Shown: positions 46,561 to 60,376 of the stretch, piece after piece
Position numbering within the stretch: position 1 is the stretch's first letter
Layout of the letters: each line of letters starts with the position of its first letter
From: Trematomus loennbergii
Taxonomy: Eukaryota; Chordata; Actinopteri; Perciformes; Nototheniidae
NCBI GenBank assembly: GCA_012861695.1
Contig: JAAOOA010000055.1
Span: 577,712 to 641,711 of the forward strand
Direction of reading: 5' to 3'
Length of the DNA: 64,000 nucleotides
Program-made: the position numbers and the translations under genes
The notes under the pieces: generated by a model
The model's input: only the letters and a program-made list of their open reading frames with translations
What the model was told of the DNA's origin: nothing
The model's database searches: none

Positions 46561-47348
46561 TCCTACCACCACCTGCAGTATATCTCTCCCTGTTTTCACC
46601 GACCCTCTCTCTCATTCTCTTTCAAGTTTCACACTGAATATATGTATGATAATATGCTTTAAACTGACAAATAGGGTATGCATTTAGTCCAAGAAAGGCC
46701 TGCTGAGTGGCAGAATAAAAAAAACGATGTATACTTTTGAAAGATTGAATGTAAAACGTGTCAAACACACTTATTTTCTAAGGGCTCCTCAAATGGGTCA
46801 AACTCTGTGGGGGGTTGATTGTTTCCTGTTTGTTTTGTAGTCTTGATTCATGCATGGATAAACAAGTTGAATTGTTTCATTTCCTTGCAGGATGCATGGG
46901 GGATGTCTGTATAATTAGCATGTTGTGATGTGAGTTATTGTAATCAAACATCATGATTGGTTCTTCAGTGAGTCTGTATGGTCAATGTGAAATAGCTCAG
47001 TGATTTAACACATTTTAAGGGCCTTTAAGGCAGAGGGAAATATGAAAAGCTATTAACATCTGAGGACCTCCAACATGGCCGACTGAAGGTCAGTACATCA
47101 GCAGGAAGCCCTCTATAGAATTTAAACACGGCGGACTGATACTTCAATGATAAGGTCAGACAGTGAGAAGTCTGTGGAAGTTATTCCCAATCATTAGCTA
47201 GGAGAACACAGACATCCAAGGGAGGAATCTAAGGGTCTTGGTATTTCTGTACTTTCTTGCATTCATTTTAAGCTCAAGTTTGTAAAGCGCCCCGACAAAA
47301 GACCCATGACAGTGAGTACATGTTTTAAATAGAGCACAAAGAGATGAG

Positions 47349-47725
47349 GTGTTTCTCAATGTCGAGGAGGCTTGCTTGGTAGCACATGTACCTCCGATTC
47401 ACTTGCTTCAAGAATCCTTCCTAGCCTCGGAAAACGAAGAATGGTGGAACAGGCTAGCAGGTGTGCGTCATATGCGAGGCCCCGTCTTAAATGGAGCGCG
47501 ATTTCCGCCAAAGATTTGGAAATTGGTCCGTGCGCAAAGCATTGTGGGGATTTTAAGACGCGTAGTCTACATGTGGAGCCTCGACATTTCCCGCAACGAA
47601 GTACGCCGGCCTCGGTAGAATTCCAAGCATCCTGGACATTGGAACAGTCCTTCGGGCGGCACTCGATGACGTAGCATGCTTGAAATAGTGGCTCTGGAGC
47701 AGCCTTCCTCGACATTGAGAAACAC
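47349..47725. mobile_element. Terminal-inverted-repeat DNA element
   Basis: The ends at 47349-47372 and 47701-47725 are inverted over about 24 bases with one indel. They start GTGTTTCTCAATGTCGAGGA and end TCCTCGACATTGAGAAACAC. No target duplication is evident beside them, and the interior carries no transposase. The overlapping open frames on both strands are probably meaningless. Confidence 0.8.
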
Positions 47726-50126
47726 CCACTGTGTCACTCACTCTGTGACTTTTCTGACCTTTTCTGAGAGCAGACAGAAGAGACCTGACCTTCCTAATAC
47801 ATCTGTCGCCTGATTCCCCATTGTTACAGTCGACCTTTGCAGGGAAATGATAAGGAGACTCACATAATTCAGACAGTGCAGCACAAAGTGTTGAATGGGA
47901 TTTCCTGTCCTTTTCTAGGGGACTACACCTGCGAGACAAGGCCCTGACGCAGGTCTATTATTCACGGACATTATGCAAAACAATGGAGCCGAGTGTTGGG
48001 AGATATGCGACTGAAATTAACCACCAGAGGCTCGCATTATCCCCCCGAGGCTCAGTTTCTAAAGTCAGAGAAACAAAGGTGTTAAGGGAGTCCATTACTC
48101 AACGCTATTGACAAAAAACTAAAGAGCAGGAAGCTGTGGGCGAGATAACCACGGGTGACTCTGCTGGGAAAATCCAACAGGCTGAGAGTTTATTATTTAG
48201 GGTATTAATATTTCATTTCAGGGCTTAAAATATTGATTGTACTAAACTTGTTCGTTAAGTCTTACAATCGGTGCAGGAATGATAATTGATATTAATATGA
48301 TTAAGTAAAAGGGTCTGTGGATTATCAACCGGAGAGATGTATGTTTCCGTTAGCACACACTGCAACTCGCCGCTACAAAGGTTTGTACATATCAACCCTC
48401 TGATGATAAGACATCTATTATTAAAGCACTTTGACTGAAATTAATTAGCGACACTCGAGGACAAATATCGTCCAGCCTCATCGTTTTTGCTCGCGCCAAT
48501 TACAGATGTCGCTCAGCCACATTTTCCCACACATATGTAGCACAACATGCTTCCCAAGAGGGGGTAAGCTTTACACTTCGTCTCTGTTTAACTTGGTGTT
48601 TAAGCCGGAGCTTGATTGAAATCTTCACACACCCACCCACTGAGCTGGAAACGTTGCTCTCGCCTCAGTGTTTCTCAGATTGCAAACTTTCAATAACTTT
48701 GGTAATGAAAAGCGTCGCTGGTATCTATAAATCAATAATAATAAAAGTGTGAATTTAGTTGTTTACTGCCGTTTCTCTCTGTTCATTACGCGACGTTCTG
48801 TCTGGACATGAACAAATGCAAATTAGGGTAAAATTGAACGTTTTTGGAGGCTTTTCAATACTTTAAATGCAAAACGTGGAATAATTGGAGCAGAAATAAC
48901 CCTTTACCTCCTTTTTAAACTGCGCCATTTTGCATGTATGTCTTATAAATACTAACACACCAAATCATATGTTGCTTTGAATATTGAATATTTTCATTTC
49001 ATTTTAATATTTTTTTTTGCTTTTATGGTACATTTAACTTTTACTTCTTATGTTTAAACAAATATTTGTATTACTTTTAAACATTTCTTTATTTGATATT
49101 TTACTTTAACTTATTATGTTGATTTTTTTCAATTTATATTGAATTTATTTAATCCGACTCTCAAGAAACCCACATTCCCCCGAGATGAATACATTACTCT
49201 GATTCTTATATTTGACCTAAAATCACACCAATTTCCAGGTAAATTCATTAGGACTACCCCTCCCTTTATACGCCCAAAAAAACCACTTTCAAATCTTCAA
49301 ACAAGACACAATGCTTCACTTCCTGTACAGAAGTTCCTAAATAAAAGCCTGTCTTCAGATCAAAAGTCACTCAATCAGCAGAAAATAATGCAATCCTTAT
49401 CAAATCATAGATAATAAGCAGAGTACTTCTTTCAATTTGTATTTTCTACATAGTAAAACGTTAAGGATCTGAGGTCTTCTTACAGTATGGTGTTTCTCTT
49501 CTTAATTAAATCCCCCCAAAAAGTCAATTCAGCCCACCATGAATATTTCACCGTTACACCTCCCTCATAAAGCGCTGCATCGCCTCATTGCTGATCAAGT
49601 GGAATCCAGTGAGCTCGAAAGCACTGCCTTGCACTTTATTATAATAGTAAGCGTTGCAGTGAAGGAAGCGCAGATCACTGACTAATGTGTTTCTTCAGGC
49701 GAAACCGATGCCGCATCATTAGTATAAATATTTATAAGTGAAATATTTATATCTCCTAGACCTTGAGAAATCTAAAGTCGCTGGACTACATTTCCAATCC
49801 CTCAAGAAGAATCAACAGCGTTCGATTATTTCTCCGACTCAAACGTCCACTTCTGTGCCGGTTCATCATGGAGGATGATTTATAAATATGCAGGATTTAT
49901 TCTCAGAGCACTCGTACTGACTCCGCAAATAAACCCACTCACCCACAATGCATTGCAGTGTCCCGCAGGCAGCCTCATCAGCGATGCCCCTTGAGGGTGA
50001 CATGCAGAAATAACGGTAACACGACCATTGAACGCCTCGCTAAGGGGGGCGCTGAACTTCTGTCACATGTGCGATAAACAAAGCTGTGTGTTACCTGCGG
50101 ATATGAGTGCCATTTTACCCGTGGCC

Positions 50127-50180
<54 letters not shown>
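50127..50180. repeat. (GT)n microsatellite
   Basis: About 26 uninterrupted units. Confidence 0.95.
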
Positions 50181-50182
<2 letters not shown>

Positions 50183-50600
50183 ATTTCATTAACATGCTTT
50201 TGTTTTCTTCATCCCTAAGACTCAAATAGAAAAAGGGCTCTGAACTAAACAAGAGGAAGTGATTTGCATACTTGCTTGTTCACTCAAAAGTGTGTGAAAA
50301 AACTCAAAATGAGAAACGATGAAAAGTGTCGGCTGTGCTTCACTGAGCATCTGGCCCGAGGAACAATCAGCACCTGTGTGTCTTTGTCTATCTCTAAGAT
50401 AAATTGTTTAATTTTCTTTTCACTGGTAGGCTAGAGGCAGCAGTGAAGTGCCTCTATCTATTCTAAGGTTTTAATCATCTGCAAATCTTTCCCATTTAAA
50501 GTTTGAGCACTATAAACCCAGATTCACTAACATTTTAAAACCCTGCACAACTCATCTAAATGGTATTGAAATTGCATTAAAGACTGTAGTGCAATATCTT

Positions 50601-51095
50601 AAAGGTCCCATGTCATGGCCATTTCTACTGATCATAACTCCATTGTTGAGGTCTACTAGAATAGATTTTATTGTGCAATGTTCCAAACTCACATTGGTTT
50701 CTCATACAGCATCTCTGTAAACTACGTGTATTCACTCTCTGTCCTAAACGGCTTGTGGAGCTCCTGCCCCCCCCCCTCCCTGTGAGCCCAGTGTGCTCTG
50801 ATTGGTCGGGACGTTGCGAGGCTCGCTGCTCAGTGAGCTGGCTTACTGGTGTGGTTTCCGGGTCGGCGATACAGAGCGAAACTCATCCTGAGCACACACA
50901 AACACTCGCAGCCGAAGTAAAAACAATAAGTGTGGCTTGATATTGAGTAAGAAAAAGGTTTTCTGTGTTAGAGTTTTACTCGCTACAGGGTGTACTTTGA
51001 GGGTTTGTGACTCTGCAGACCGTTTACATGCAGAAACACCTTCATAACACACAAGGGGACGGGTAATAACCGGAAAAGCATGACATGGGACCTTT
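50601..51095. mobile_element. Terminal-inverted-repeat element, AAAGGTCCCATG type
   Basis: The 495-bp element has perfect 17-bp inverted ends, AAAGGTCCCATGTCATG (50601-50617) and CATGACATGGGACCTTT (51079-51095). The base pairs TA flank AAGGTCC and GGACCTT on both sides, so a TA target (Tc1/mariner-like) is possible but not proven. The interior contains CTGATTGGTCGGGACG and CCGTTTACATGCAGAAACAC, resembling parts of family A. It is non-autonomous. Confidence 0.85.
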
Positions 51096-53185
51096 ACATC
51101 GCAGTAAGAGCTATATTTGGTAAAGGCAATCATACTGCAATTCAAAAATCTGTACAAATAATCACAACAAGTTATTTTTTCCACATCATGCAGCCCTACA
51201 TCCAAAGTGTTTTGGGCAACAGGGGTTTAAAGCTGCTCTGCATTAATACACAACACCTTTGTTATCTCCTTAAACATATTTAGATTCCTTGAGCCCTTCT
51301 TTCCCGGTGTCTTTGAACAGGTGATCTTTCTCCCAGGCTTTTGGGAAAGACCCCATCAAACACTCAAAGTGCTCATAATTCATTATATGCAGAGTTTCAC
51401 TTCAAACACTACATTTTCCGTATACAAGCGGAGGAGGAGAAGGCAAAACAAGAGCAATTAGAAAGACAGGAAACAGTGGAGGGTAACGGGGTCTAACGAG
51501 GGCAAGGGAAGTGACGAGGGAATATGCACAAGAAGCAGAAAGAAAGTACAAACTAAATGTTACTTATCAGCTTACCAATATCATCACATTTAAAGGAGAC
51601 ATGCTTACATCAAGCTGCAGCTGCTTCCTTAGCGTTCTCCACCTGCTACACTGATGATTTATTCCTTCCTCCAACAACAACAGGCCCCACCTGTTCTATA
51701 TATTTATTCCCATACTTAGCGATGGCGTCTCCTGCCTTGTTGCATTTGGTGTGAATGTATCTGCTGCGTTGTGTGTCCCCGGAGGCTTTTATTAGCGCCT
51801 TCACAGCTCATTCCTGCTTGGATTTATTGGGAAGCATCTTCAAGAGTGCTATCGATTGTCTGATACGGGACGTTCTGCTTGGATTCTAGAACATCTGGGG
51901 ATTCAGATTAAGGCTGCAACTAACGATTTTTAAAGGAGGCCTCCCAAGGTGCCGTCGTTAAATGTCATTTTCTGCCATGTTTGCATGAAAAATGACTTCC
52001 TACTTACTTACTTATAGTTATCAAAATAGTTGGGAATAGTTTTTTCTGTCCGCTTATCGTTGCAGCCCATGTTAGGATTCAGGAAAGTTTTGGTCTCATT
52101 TGTGTTCAAACTTGACAGACACTACAAGACGTAAACAGGAAGTCATATCCACTGAAATGAAACTATTAGATAGACACTATGTTTTTGGGAAAACTATGAA
52201 ACAAACAGAGATTACCTTTCAATGTTTGTTACACAAGTAGCCTCATCTCTTCAACCAACAAGTGTGACCTTTTTAAAAAGATCACATATGACAATTATGT
52301 AAGTGGTAACTTCTTTTTTAATTGTCTCACAGGAGTAGCCAGGCCACGAAGGGTCTCCCCTGCAATTACACACGGAGAAGGCTACTTCATTTTTCTGAAT
52401 TACTCCGAGAGGACGTCTGGACTTCGTCTTGGTGCACGAAGCCCAGAGCAGCGACCTTCTGCTCTGATCAGATAACCTTTATCGGAGGAATTTTTACGCC
52501 TCATTCTCCCGGCACCCTAATGAGTCACATCATTGAAGGTCAAACACGGGGGGGAAAAGAGACAAAAAAACTAAAACTGGCCCTCACACACTGTCCATAT
52601 TCAAATCTATGCACAGAGGCAGCATTTAAAATATACTTTATAGTGAGTTCAACAGCTGGAAAGAGCGTGACAAATACACCTTGCATAAACATAGGCCTTG
52701 ATCACATGGATGTTCCCATAAGAAAGAAGCAGAGAGAGGACATGTTATAACAATCTGATGAACAATAATAAGCCAAATGCAAACTTCTACGCATATTTTA
52801 CACAATTTCAATATCTTTCTGTGGCCTTAAATAGTTATTGAACGGTTTTGAAGTCGGTTTTTATGGCACAAATCACAATGAAGCCAACGTTATGTCTGTA
52901 TTATCGTCTGTGATGTGTGACAGTTCCTTTCCTTACATCTGCTCCAACAAGTCTTGTTATTTCCAGATTATTAAGGATCAAACTGACTATTTACCCACTG
53001 AGACACATGCCAAGTAAACCATAACAGAAGCTAAAACAATATCAGCAAACGCAGAAAAAGCAGAAACGAGCAGCAGATATTGGACTAAATGAGAGGCGAG
53101 GCGGAGGGAGGAACACAATGTTCCTTTTTAAGTCAAGAGTCTCTTCTGAAAGAGGGTCTGAGCCTTTGATGTATGTTGAAAGCAT

Positions 53186-53206
53186 GTGTGTGTGTGTGTG
53201 TGTGTG
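53186..53206. repeat. (TG)n microsatellite
   Basis: A short run of about ten units. Confidence 0.85.
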
Positions 53207-53499
53207 CACGTGTGTGTATTTACACATCTAGATAAATGGATAGATGTTTGGGTAGAGAGTCTAGTCTGTGTCTGTTCTAGTGAAGTGTGTGTACCCTGTT
53301 TCTAAGTGTCCCTCCACAGAAATAGCTTCATCTGTCTTTTCAAAGTGGAAGTTCAAATGTGCTTCAATCTCTATGGACTCAATTATTCAGTGAGTCCATC
53401 CCCTGTTGCTCTTCATCGACAGAGTAAGTGCACGTACAGGTTGCGTAGATGTAAGCAGGAACAACAAATGACTGGATGAATGCATTGCAGTCTATTGAG

Positions 53500-53580
53500 C
53501 ATTCTTTAAAGCGGCATTAAGGAAGCTTTTATACAGAAAATACACCTGTTTTTTCAACCTTAATACAGCTAGGTGACTAT
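53500..53580 (+). repeat. Dispersed repeat (TTTAAAGCGGCATTAAG type), copy 1
   Basis: TCTTTAAAGCGGCATTAAGG, then CACCTGTTTTTTCAACCTTA. It matches 54312-54385. Confidence 0.75.
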
Positions 53581-53761
53581 AGTACAGGGATGCAAACACA
53601 CGTATGGTGAACAAAGAGAGAACTATTCGAAGCAGAAACCAAACAGCGTAATATACCATCTGACAAAGGCCTGCGCTATAATGCTTCAATGAACTGGCTA
53701 TTCTTTATAATATCCTCAGATCAATAGGAGACAGAGATGTTAAGTTATAAATCAAGGGGTT

Positions 53762-53850
53762 TTATTCAGGGGTTGGGAACCTTTTTCTTCTCAAGGGCCA
53801 TCTCAATTTCTACAACATCCTCCGAGAGCCCGTACAAATGATTGAACTCA
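53762..53850 (+). repeat. hAT-like terminal fragment
   Basis: CAGGGGTTGGGAACCTTTTT resembles the CAGGGGT-type ends common in vertebrate hAT elements. The opposite end was not found. Confidence 0.4.
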
Positions 53851-54311
53851 ACCTCTGCTTAAAAAACTACAATCACAGCCCATTCATTTGGCCTTCGTTC
53901 ATGCTGTGCAAAGAAAAAGCAACCTCTTAATCCAGATATCTTACCATGACTTACGCATTCACGTGCACGGTTGTGGCATGACCCCCAAAACAGAAAGATA
54001 TGGACACAAGATGTGTGCAAATGTATTTAGTTTCTCACCATGTGGACATCATTTAAGTGAGAAGTGAGACCCCCCCCAAAGGAAACTCTTCGGTTCTCCA
54101 CGAATTACACAAGTCACCCAAATCAGCGTTAAAAAAGCGGGAGGCGCCGAAAAGCAACTAATTTGCATGCATGATAGTAAACTATGCTATTTGCAACCAA
54201 CATTACGGGGATGAATAAAGCAATAACTAACATGAAATTCTCTGTCGTGTTTCAGAAATCAGATTGAAAAAGGTAGCCATATATCTGCCTGCATTACAAG
54301 TCTATGGACTT

Positions 54312-54385
54312 TTCTTTAAAGCGGCATTAAGCAAGTTTTTATGCAAAATGGCACCTGTTTTATCAACCTTAATCACCTAAGTGGA
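54312..54385 (+). repeat. Dispersed repeat (TTTAAAGCGGCATTAAG type), copy 2
   Basis: TCTTTAAAGCGGCATTAAGC, then CACCTGTTTTATCAACCTTA. It lies about 0.8 kb from copy 1 in the same orientation. Confidence 0.75.
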
Positions 54386-57300
54386 AGTGCAGGATTGAGA
54401 GCGTCCCATCACCTCTGATTGAGACGGCAGCAACTCAACCTGTCTGACGAAATTAGATTCCAAAGCGTCTCCATTTAGAGGTGGTGAAGAGTTGAAGCTT
54501 CACAGGGAAAGATGAGAAAAGAAATTAACTAACAGCTGCTTTGTTCTCAAGCCAAGAGTGAAAAGAAGAAAGTGTTTTTTTATATAATCGCATTACTTTT
54601 CACCGTGATGCACTTTTGTAGAAATGTGGACAACATATTCTACCTGGCTGGCAGTTACTCAACACTGTGTAAAAAAGAAATAAGGAATAAGCGTCCATAG
54701 CCATGTTAGTATAGCTCTATGAGTTTGTACTTAAAAGGGCTTTAAGCTAAGTGCTAACAGAGGCATGATAACAGGCTATTTTTAACATAAATACACATTT
54801 TGACAGAAAATCTGCAAAAGAAAATGCAATTTGGGGAAAAGACATGCTGCTCTATTTGCTAAGAACCAGCTGCAATATGAGCTAAGACTGAGGGATCCGG
54901 TCTTTCTCAATAGATTTGAAGAGAAAGGAGAGTTAAAGATCGTTTTAATAAGAATTGTCCGGTTGAAATACAGATTATATCAAACGAATTACTTAAAAAT
55001 CCACTTCTGTTGCCATGAATCTATTTCTCTCTCAAAATATCCCCCAAAAAACTGGATGGAAGCAGACTAATGTCACGGTTTACCTACATATTTTAAACAT
55101 GTGTAATGTTGTGTTGCTCACCACCTTAGTTTACAGTAAACAGCCACAGATCATCTTAGTTTTGCAAATAATTGATCACCAATGCTAGAATAATCCATCC
55201 TGAGCAGGACATGAATGTTGACCTCCATCCAGTCGTTAAGTAAATTCAAACTACAAATGTAAACCTCATGGTGTTGCTGTAAGGAAAAGTCAGACATGTA
55301 TCAAAGCTTTTGGGATTCATCCCCTTGGAAACATGGATATCTCTACCAAATGTCATCTCAATCCATCCATTAGTTTTAAGATATTTCAGCGTGGAGCAAA
55401 GTGCATTTTTGAGACAATAAGCTTAATTTTGGACCATCTTTAAAAAAGGGTCAATTAAAATAAACCATGTCTCTAAGCTGTAAACACAATAACCATAAAA
55501 GATAATTAAGTATTGATTGTTTCTCGCTTGCCTCAGTTAAATGTAGCAATGCAGCAGACTGAATTGAAACGTTTTGCCGTGACCCTCTTTGAGTTTTGGG
55601 TCAGTAATAGCATCTTTGAAATGTGCCTTCATGCTGACTGAAAACAGACAGAAGGCCGAGCTAGATTGATGGCATGCCAATGAAAGTAATAATCGGTCCT
55701 CTCCATCTCTGGCTCACTGTCCTTCTCTGTCTCGTGCAATTATAAAATGATAAATGCCTTCATTGTGGCCATGTCCGCTTATTAAGTTAGGTTGTCTTTG
55801 CACACAACAAAAAAAAGGACGACCTTGATCTTAAGCCGGGATGAGAAAGGATTTGTATAAAGAATACATTTAAAAAGGGAGTTTTTGTCTTCATCAGCCG
55901 AGCCTCCAGCAAGAGTAGAAATACAAAATAAATAAATAAATAAAGGAACTTAATAAGTAGAAGTGATCAAAGACGAGGGAAAAAGGGGCGTCTGGATTTA
56001 TCCGTCCAAACTATAAAATCACCGCTCACACACACACACACTGTTTCCTCTACTTCTTCTCGGACTCAGAAACACACAAACAAAGACTGTAGAATCACAC
56101 TTTGAAATATTGCATCTGTCAAACAGGGACGCTGTCGTCTGGCTGGGGTTGACAACTTTTCAAAGATTATTCATGGGAACACATTTATCTGGACTAATGG
56201 CTGACTGTACTGGATGTATCAAGAGCCTTTCTACTCACCACAGACAATTCACACTGACATGTTTGAGGAAGAAAGTGCCTTTGATAGATTCAGAAAGAGG
56301 GTACAGATGACAGCTCCAATTCTGCTGAATACGATTCCTCCTGAAACAAGATTTTTGTAATTTTTCACCACAGACATCAAACTAATGAAGGACTGAATCA
56401 AACGGAAGTTACCGCTTGATTCATCTGATATCTTTAGTGGATGCATTTCAGGTCAAATTACAGCCTCATAAATCTATTTGTTTTTGGCTAAAGTGCCAAT
56501 ATATCATATTTAAATCCCCCGACTTATTTCTGCGGATTGATATGACTGCACATAGTCCCTTGATCCTCCCTAGCAACGGTCTGTTCTCCTTAGCAACGGT
56601 CTGTTAGCGAAAATTAACAACCTCTAAATGGACCAATCAGAATCAAGATTCAACCAAGCTGTGCATTAATAAAAAGTATTGTATTATTGTCATTGATACA
56701 ATACAGTGTACATCACTTTAATGCTGCCATTTTTTAATGATGAATTCCAGAAACTACAGGATGTATTGACAATAATCTAAACTAAATATTGAACATTTTG
56801 CACCACATTATGCTAAATTGTGCCCTGCAAAATGAGCCTTTTTAAAATGTCTGTCCATGAGTACTGTCTGCTATTTTCCTTATCACTTCTTAAACTACTT
56901 CATCAACTGTGGCGATCAATAGCCAGCCTGTGAAGCTCCAAATGAACACTTGGGAATCTACATAATAAGATAACGCCCGATCAATCTTTATAAATAGATT
57001 TCGTTTTCACTGTGGGGTTTGACAGAAAGCAGAGCTGTGACACAACTTTCACAAAGCCACAAATAGCAGCCTGACACTTCAACAAAAGTGAAAATGATCT
57101 ACTTTGACACTTCAGTCAGATGTGAGCAATGAAGCGTCTTCGCTGATGTTTTGAGGAAGTATTTTCTCTCTGGACGATGGCAAAAAGAAATGTCCGGAGG
57201 CTACAGAGTAGATATTACTTCAGCTTGGAGATGTTTATCCAACAAAACCAGACATTTGACCTGAGGTTTAGGCAGCTGTGATTGACCTTTTTTCCATATC

Positions 57301-57969
57301 TACGATTTTATGGACTAAACATGGATGGATAACTCAAATAAGTGATGGAAATAATCATTGGCTGAGCCTTAAAAACTACACTTTTCAAACAATCAATGAA
57401 GTGCATTTAGGGTGTGCATTATAGTGTGTCATCTATAGAGTTAATACCTCCTCTCTTTGACCAATCTTGAAGCTTTTCCATATCAGATTTTGGAAATATT
57501 AATGAGCCTGGTCAATTACATTTCTCAGTCGGTTATCGTTGGTATCAAAAGGGAACCATGGCTTCCACTTGTGTTAACATAATCAGTCTGTAATATGGAC
57601 AGAGCAGGTGGTCCTAATAATTTCTACGCCTGGTAGATACACACTGGCATAAATTCAAGACGCCACCCACTCACTAGCTTCAACGTAGACGACAAGAACA
57701 AAGTGTGGATGTCAAAGTGCGTCCATCTCCGTCTGTTAATTTACCCGCTGTGTTATCAGACTATCCCAGCAGCAGCTATAAAAGCACAGCACTTTCGCTT
57801 GACTTTAAAGTCGCTAATGCTGTTTAATCACTCAACCATTCATCACAGTATGTCCTAAATTACTATCAGCTTCATTTGGCATTGCATCATCCCAGCCAGT
57901 GCCCATTACCGTGGGAGCAAATGAGGAAAGATAATGTGTTTTGTTCAAAGGCAGATGAGAAGCTCGCTG

Positions 57970-58150
57970 GAGTTTGGTCTAAAGGGGCCTACACACCAAG
58001 CTGACACCAAAGAACTCACACAGACGGACCCGACTGTTGTGTCGCCTCACGTCTCTGCGTCTTGGCCAACAGTCGCACTGGAACACACCGCAAAGACTTC
58101 AGCCGACGGCCAAGTAAGCACGTACGAACTGCGCATGCGTGAGTGGCAAT
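57970..58150 (+). repeat. Dispersed fish repeat fragment (GGGGCCTACACACCAAG type)
   Basis: AAGGGGCCTACACACCAAGC opens a CpG-rich stretch with GACGGACC- and GTCGC-type steps. This composition is usual for a fish DNA-transposon family. The far end is not resolved. Confidence 0.45.
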
Positions 58151-58314
58151 AACTCTCCTTACCAGCAGGTGGCGGGAGTGTGTATTCGTCATTCAAAAGA
58201 GGCAACCGGAAGACAGACTGCGTGATACACCGAGAGAAGAAGAACAGACTGCGTGATATAAGCAAACAACAAATAGCGTGTGGAGTTACTGTGCGTGCGT
58301 GCGTGAGAGATCAA

Positions 58315-58810
58315 CAGTGATGGATAAAGTACTCAGATATTATATTTAAAGAAAAAGTAGCAATACCTAATTTTTTTATTTTTAAAGCAAAAATCCTGAA
58401 ATGAAAATCCTACTTATATAAAAACGAAAGTATTGGCATCAAAACATATTAAAGTACCAAAAATAAAAGGACTTATTAAGCGTAATGGCCCGTATAAAAA
58501 TCATATATATCAATATGTATATATCAAATGACTAGATACCGATTATTAATGCGTTAAAGGTGGTGCACTATTTAATCACTTTATACTGTATACTGCTGCA
58601 TGATTTCCTAACCTACAATTACGTGTCAATTACTATTAATACGTTGATTTATATTTTGTATTATCTCATTATCTGAATCTTGAAGTATGTCTGATTACTG
58701 TCAAGTAAATGTCATGCAGTAAACAGTACTCCTTTCAAAGTGGAGTGGAAGTATACAATAGCATAAATAAAAAATGCTCAGTTACAGTACAAGTACTTCA
58801 AAAGTTGTGC
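58315..58810 (+). repeat. Dispersed fish repeat (GATGGATAAAGTACTCAGA type)
   Basis: It starts AGTGATGGATAAAGTACTCA and ends near TACAGTACAAGTACTTCAAA. This is the most complete of the three related copies in the window. Confidence 0.6.
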
Positions 58811-59278
58811 GATACTTGATCAATATGGATCGTGCGTATAATCTTTGGATTTGACCTGGTTTTCCTGGGTTAATCCCACTCAGTTCAGAGACACATTACA
58901 TGGAGGTCAAATCGTGCAAGACGAGGCATGCAGTACAGTGTGAATGGGGAGAAAAAGAAACTGCAACAGAAAGCCAGACCAAACCAGGTCACGCCGAAGA
59001 AATCTGTTGTTTTTCCGCCCTGGAAATGGACAGAGAGGAGAGATAAAAGAGTTGTGAATCTGTATAAAAGCAGTGCAGTCAACCCCGGGGCAATCCACTG
59101 ACCAGCGTCCTGACATGCTGAAGCCAATCAGCGCTCACACACAGGAAAGTCACAGCGGGATCCTGCTCTCTCACTGAAATAAAGTTTTAACAGCGAGCCG
59201 AAACCAGCCATTTCTCGCTGACCCACTACAGGCTGCAGGAGATTCAGACTCACAACAACTCTATTACCCCTGATTTGA

Positions 59279-59323
59279 TGTGTGCGTGTGTGTGTGCGTG
59301 TGTGTGCGTGTGTGCGTGTGTGT
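59279..59323. repeat. TG/CG-rich microsatellite
   Basis: TGTGTGCG units, with periodic CG interruptions. Confidence 0.9.
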
Positions 59324-59869
59324 GCCTACTCTGTACAAGCTGCCCTCAAAACAACTTCAACATAGACAAAGAGTCGTGACTTACAAATTCGACAATTGCA
59401 GTATAATCATATACAGTGTCAAATAAATGGATGTTCTCACTTGCGATGGATGCTAGAATAAACATGATTTGCATAGCTGGATGTTGTTATAAATAGAAAC
59501 AAGAACATTGGGAAACAGCTCCACACGCTAATGAAGACTTTAGAAATGGGGACTTTTAGGATAACATGCATCCCGAGGAAATGCATATTCAATTGTAGAG
59601 TTATGTTTGATTAGGGAAACTACCTTCTACTCTTTCATGCATTATCAGTTTTCCCTTAAAACTGCACGAGGAAAATGTATGGCTTAGCTTAAATACATTT
59701 TGTTATGATGAAGGAATATAAATCTTAACATTGCATCTTTTACCCCATAGACAATGCTCGGACCACTACTTTTCATCATACATGTTTTTTTACTGAAAGG
59801 AAAATGGTGTTAAAGTGAAGCTGACAAAGAAAACAGAAACAGAAACACTCACGCTCCAACACATTGTAC

Positions 59870-59990
59870 GTGATGGCTAAGGGGCGGGACATCTCTAAGA
59901 GGTTGACCAATCACAACAGAGCCAGCCAGCTAACCAATCAGAGCAGAGGTGCTGCAGCACAGGCAGTATGAAAAAATAAGAGCTTTTTAA
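59870..59990 (-). repeat. Fish repeat family A, first part of an interrupted copy
   Basis: GGGGCGGGACATCTCTAAGA and GCCAGCCAGCTAACCAATCA match 20219-20283. The sequence runs through the uninterrupted AGGCAGTATGA site, then is broken after AGAGCTTTTT by another repeat. Confidence 0.8.
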
Positions 59991-60341
59991 TAATAATAAT
60001 AATATAATGAATTATATTTCTATAGCGCTTTTCTTGAACCCAAAGACGCTTTACATTATGAGGGAGGGTAGACAAACAAGGACAGGCAAAAACAAACAAA
60101 AACAAAACAGAAAAAGCAGTCAGGGGAAGTTGGTTGAGAGGGGGGGGGGGGGGCTTATGGATATACAGAGGTGAAGAGGTGGGTTTTGAGGCGGGACTGG
60201 AACAGGGTGAGGGACTCAGACTCACGGAGGTCTTGGGGGAAGGAGTTCCAGAGCTTCGGGGCTGGGGGGTGGAAAGCAAACCGGCTGAGGTGGATCTGAG
60301 GGACCGGGGGGGTTTGGTAGCGGATGAGGAGGTCAGTGAGG

Positions 60342-60376
<35 letters not shown>

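Noticed and set aside
47356..47939. Overlapping frames of 89-128 residues on both strands
   Set aside because: They lie on an inverted-end transposon-like element and its flank. There is no domain, splice context or recognisable similarity.
52322..52750. 142-residue plus-strand frame in the large gabrg3 intron
   Set aside because: No similarity, signal, domain or splice context was recognised. Its length is within chance for this amount of sequence.
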